Origin: Aminobacter aganoensis | Lineage (GTDB): Bacteria > Pseudomonadota > Alphaproteobacteria > Rhizobiales > Rhizobiaceae | Direction: 5' to 3' | DNA: 64,000 bases | NCBI RefSeq assembly: GCF_014206975.1 | Contig: NZ_JACHOU010000007.1 | Coordinates: 140,230-204,229 of the forward strand | Part shown: positions 61,624-64,000 of the stretch, piece after piece | Layout of the letters: each line of letters starts with the position of its first letter | Position numbering within the stretch: the first letter of the stretch is position 1 | Notes under the pieces: generated by a model | Seen by the model: only the letters and a program-made list of their open reading frames with translations | Told to the model about the DNA's origin: nothing | The model's database searches: none | Program-made: the position numbers and the translations under genes

Positions 61624-62349
61624 TCAGACGTTGGCGCGACGTTCCAGCCTGGCCACGTCGAAGACGGTGATGTGGCGGTTGTTCTCGACCGCGATCAGGC
61701 CGTCCTTGCGCAGCTTGGTCAGCTGCCGGCTCACCGTCTCGATGGTCAGGCCGAGGAAATCGGCGATGTCGGCCCGGGTCAGCGGCAGGTCGAAGCTGAC
61801 CTCGCCACCGAGCTCCTTTTCCGGGTCGGAATGGCGGGCGATGAGATGGAGGAACGACGCAACCCGTTCCGCCGCCGTCTTGCGGCCGAGCGTCAGCATC
61901 CAGTCGCGCGCTTCGTCGAGCTCGTTGAGCGCCTGCACGTGCAGCCTGTGGCCGAGCTCGGGCGACAGCTCGATCATGCGGTCGAGCGACTTCTTGGGGA
62001 AGGCGCAGACGCGCACCGGGGTCGCTGCCTCGGCGGTGATCGAGCTCTCGTGCTTGAACGGGCGGCCGATGAAATCCGGCGCGAACTGCAGTCCGACGAT
62101 CTGCTGGCGGCCGTCGGGCAAGGTCTTGGTCAGCTTGACCACGCCGGCGAGCACATTGGCGTAGCTGTCGATGGTGTCGGCATCCGACACCAGCACCGTG
62201 CCCGGATCGACCTTGCGCTTGGTGGTGTGACGGCTGAGCTCGACCAGCTGGTCGGTGGTCAACGCACCGCAAACGCCGCGATGCCGTGCCTCACAGGAGC
62301 GGCACAGCGCGGGTATCTCAGAATTGTGAATGTCCTGGCGGATGGTCAT
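61624..62349 (-). CDS. fnrN: FNR-type oxygen-responsive regulator (FnrN)
   Basis: 241 residues: cysteines at 16, 19, 27 and 115 to hold an oxygen-labile 4Fe-4S cluster, a CRP-like sensor barrel, and a helix-turn-helix with ETVSRQLTKL, the Glu-x-x-Ser-Arg readout of TTGAT. Presence of the four cysteines separates it from FixK. It should bind the boxes upstream of ccoN, ccoG and hemN. Confidence 0.93.
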   Translation of the reverse strand: MTIRQDIHNSEIPALCRSCEARHRGVCGALTTDQLVELSRHTTKRKVDPGTVLVSDADTIDSYANVLAGVVKLTKTLPDGRQQIVGLQFAPDFIGRPFKHESSITAEAATPVRVCAFPKKSLDRMIELSPELGHRLHVQALNELDEARDWMLTLGRKTAAERVASFLHLIARHSDPEKELGGEVSFDLPLTRADIADFLGLTIETVSRQLTKLRKDGLIAVENNRHITVFDVARLERRANV

Positions 62350-62435
62350 CGCGTCGTCCGGCGTCTGATTTGATCAATCTAGGGACCGCGGGGCGTAAAA
62401 GGAACCGTGTCATTGTGTCTCCCGCCGCGGCTTTG

Positions 62436-62449
62436 TTGATCCAGGTCAA
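62436..62449. promoter_or_regulatory. FNR/FixK box upstream of hemN
   Basis: TTGATccagGTCAA, 50 bp before the hemN ATG and about 87 bp before divergent fnrN. Confidence 0.8.
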
Positions 62450-62498
62450 GGTGTTGCCGCTGCGTCCGTCGCAACCTTGGCCATTGACGGAGACGACC

Positions 62499-63845
62499 AT
62501 GGACAAAACCCTCGTCGAAAAATACGCCGCACCTGTGCCGCGCTACACCAGCTACCCGACAGCGCCGCACTTCAGCGCGGACATATCGTCGGCAACCTAT
62601 GGCGACTGGCTGCGGGCGCTGCCGAAGGGGGCGTCCGCGTCGCTCTATGTCCACATCCCCTATTGCGACCGGCTGTGCTGGTTCTGTGCCTGCCACACCA
62701 AGCAGACGCGGCAATATGAGCCCGTGGCGCGCTACCTCAAGGCGCTCGACGCCGAGATCGGCAGCATTTCCGCGCTGACCGGCAACAGGCTCAACGTCAC
62801 GGCGCTGCATTTCGGCGGCGGTTCGCCAACATTGCTCGAGGCCGCCGACATCCTCGCCTTGGGCGGCAGGCTGCGTGACAGCTTCGCCTTCGCGACCGAT
62901 GCCGAGATCAGCGTCGAGATGGACCCCAACGACATGGACGAGGCGCGCTTCGATGCGCTGGCAGCAATCGGGATGACGCGCGCCAGCCTCGGCGTGCAGG
63001 ATTTCGACGAACGCGTGCAGCGGACGATCAACCGCGAGCAGACCTTCGACCAGACGAAATGGGTCGTCGATGCCGTGCGGGCGCGCGGCGTGGGTTCGGT
63101 CAATCTCGACATGCTCTATGGACTGCCGCACCAGACGCTCGACAGCATCGAGGCAACGACCGGGCTGGTGCTGTCGCTTCGCCCGGATCGCATCGCGCTG
63201 TTCGGCTATGCGCATGTGCCGTGGATGAAGAAGCATCAGACCATGATCGACGAGGCGCTGCTGCCCGACGCGGCGGCTCGACTTGAGCAGGCGGAGGTGG
63301 CCACCAGATTGATCCTGGATTCTGGTTACGAAGCGGTCGGCATGGACCATTTCGCACTGCCGGGGGACAGCCTTGCTGCTGCCGCTCGTTCAGGCACGCT
63401 GCGGCGCAACTTCCAGGGTTACACCACCGACCAGGCCGACGCCCTGATCGGGCTCGGCGCCTCGTCGATCGGGCTGTTGCCGCAAGGCTACGTCCAGAAC
63501 ATGCCGGCGACAGGCGAATATGAGCGCCGCGTGCTGGCCGGCGGGCTGGCCACGGTGCGCGGCGTGGCGCTTTCCGATGCCGACCGGATGCGCTCCTGGG
63601 TCATCGAACGGCTGATGTGCGACTTTTCCGTCTCGCGCTGCGAGCTGCTGGCCCGCTTCGGCGAGATGGCCCGCGCGGTCATCGCCGAGGCCGAGTTGCT
63701 GGCCGCCAACGACCGCGACATCTTCACCCGTGCCGGCAACCGCTTTGTCGTCACCGAGCGCGGCAAACCCTTCGTCCGCTCCATCGTCGCTCATTTCGAC
63801 GCCTATCTCGGGCGGGGAACGGCGCGCCACTCGGTCGCCGTCTGA
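62499..63845 (+). CDS. hemN: Oxygen-independent coproporphyrinogen III oxidase
   Basis: Radical-SAM enzyme making protoporphyrinogen IX without oxygen. 448 residues; cluster cysteines at 56, 60 and 63 (CDRLCWFC), then GGGSPTLL and the SAM-binding region. The ATG at 62499 has GGAG 7 nt upstream; the frame is open for 71 codons before it, across the FNR box. Regulation by FnrN fits need for haem in cbb3 oxidase at low oxygen. Confidence 0.95.
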   Translation: MDKTLVEKYAAPVPRYTSYPTAPHFSADISSATYGDWLRALPKGASASLYVHIPYCDRLCWFCACHTKQTRQYEPVARYLKALDAEIGSISALTGNRLNVTALHFGGGSPTLLEAADILALGGRLRDSFAFATDAEISVEMDPNDMDEARFDALAAIGMTRASLGVQDFDERVQRTINREQTFDQTKWVVDAVRARGVGSVNLDMLYGLPHQTLDSIEATTGLVLSLRPDRIALFGYAHVPWMKKHQTMIDEALLPDAAARLEQAEVATRLILDSGYEAVGMDHFALPGDSLAAAARSGTLRRNFQGYTTDQADALIGLGASSIGLLPQGYVQNMPATGEYERRVLAGGLATVRGVALSDADRMRSWVIERLMCDFSVSRCELLARFGEMARAVIAEAELLAANDRDIFTRAGNRFVVTERGKPFVRSIVAHFDAYLGRGTARHSVAV

Positions 63846-63923
63846 TCGCAGGGGTATTGGTGCGTCGCGTCAATTTCCTGTATGCACGCCGTGCGAGGCG
63901 GACGGCGAACAGGAACGGACCTG

Positions 63924-64000
63924 ATGAAGCTTACGGTATTTGGGATCGGCTATGTCGGTCTTGTGCAGGCTGCGGTGCTGGCGGAGGTCGGGCATGACGT
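63924..64000 (+). CDS. UDP-glucose/GDP-mannose dehydrogenase (5' end only)
   Basis: Cut by the window edge. The 25 visible residues, MKLTVFGIGYVGLVQAA onward, are the N-terminal Rossmann motif GxGYVGL of nucleotide-sugar dehydrogenases. UDP-glucose 6-dehydrogenase is likely, but 25 residues do not fix the substrate. Confidence 0.75.
   Translation, partial: MKLTVFGIGYVGLVQAAVLAEVGHD

Noticed and set aside
62367..62376. TTGATCAA near the fnrN start as an FNR box
   Set aside because: The half-sites lack the 4-bp spacer; the true box in this gap is at 62436-62449.

Overview
This is a GC-rich alphaproteobacterial chromosome segment, most like Rhizobiales (Phyllobacteriaceae, Mesorhizobium/Aminobacter type). 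The evidence is protein similarity judged by eye, the chvI-chvG-hprK-PTS and hisB-hisH-hisA-hisF orders, a composite palindromic repeat typical of rhizobial intergenic DNA, and the replication-origin neighbourhood ppsR / oriC / hemE ... rho ... mnmE-mnmG-rsmG-parA-parB. It is almost all core genome: I see no IS element, prophage, CRISPR array, tRNA or rRNA. Dense packing with many ATGA stop/start overlaps is the rule.

Layout. 0-1.4 kb: folC, then a bidirectional terminator shared with trxA. 1.4-13.3 kb (minus): a long probable operon divL - tsaE/amgK fusion - murU - addB - addA - trxA, joining cell-cycle control, tRNA modification, murein recycling and double-strand break repair. 13.4-18.8 kb (minus): ahcY, then chvI-chvG-hprK-EIIA-HPr, a PTS without sugar permease coupled to the ChvG/ChvI two-component system. 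19.2-22.6 kb (plus): pckA, arfB, a LysM/BON protein, alkB. 22.6-27.4 kb (minus): hisB-DUF2628-hisH-hisA-hisF-hisE-coaA; hisF carries a duplicated 5' end and a palindromic repeat follows it. 27.6-32.8 kb (plus): hslV, three overlapping extra genes, hslU, then a DUF1402 secreted protein. 32.8-40.6 kb: XRE regulator, smr-mltA-tim44 (minus), fxsA and secB (plus), dnaQ-coaE-aroE-maf-ppsR (minus).

40.6-41.0 kb is the probable chromosomal origin: DnaA boxes, seven GANTC (CcrM) sites in 182 bp and an AT-rich stretch between ppsR and hemE. Genes on the left side are mostly minus and those just right of it plus, so transcription follows the forks. 41.0-51.8 kb holds hemE-hemJ, rho, a minus-strand DUF255 gene, mnmE-mnmG-rsmG and parA-parB, with four good parS sites, one of which lies inside the rsmG reading frame. 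51.9-64 kb: holA; the microaerobic respiration block ccoNOQP and ccoGHIS (minus), including a 46-codon ccoS; a hemerythrin gene; fnrN; hemN; and the first 77 bp of a UDP-glucose/GDP-mannose dehydrogenase gene. FNR/FixK boxes precede ccoN, ccoG and hemN, which ties oxygen sensing, high-affinity oxidase assembly and anaerobic haem synthesis into one regulon.

Most unusual points: the divL product has tyrosine where the phospho-accepting histidine of a kinase should be; the hisF 5' end is duplicated with mostly synonymous differences and the functional copy starts at TTG; HslV carries a nine-residue propeptide and hslV/hslU are split by three uncharacterised or accessory genes; parS doubles as coding sequence in rsmG.
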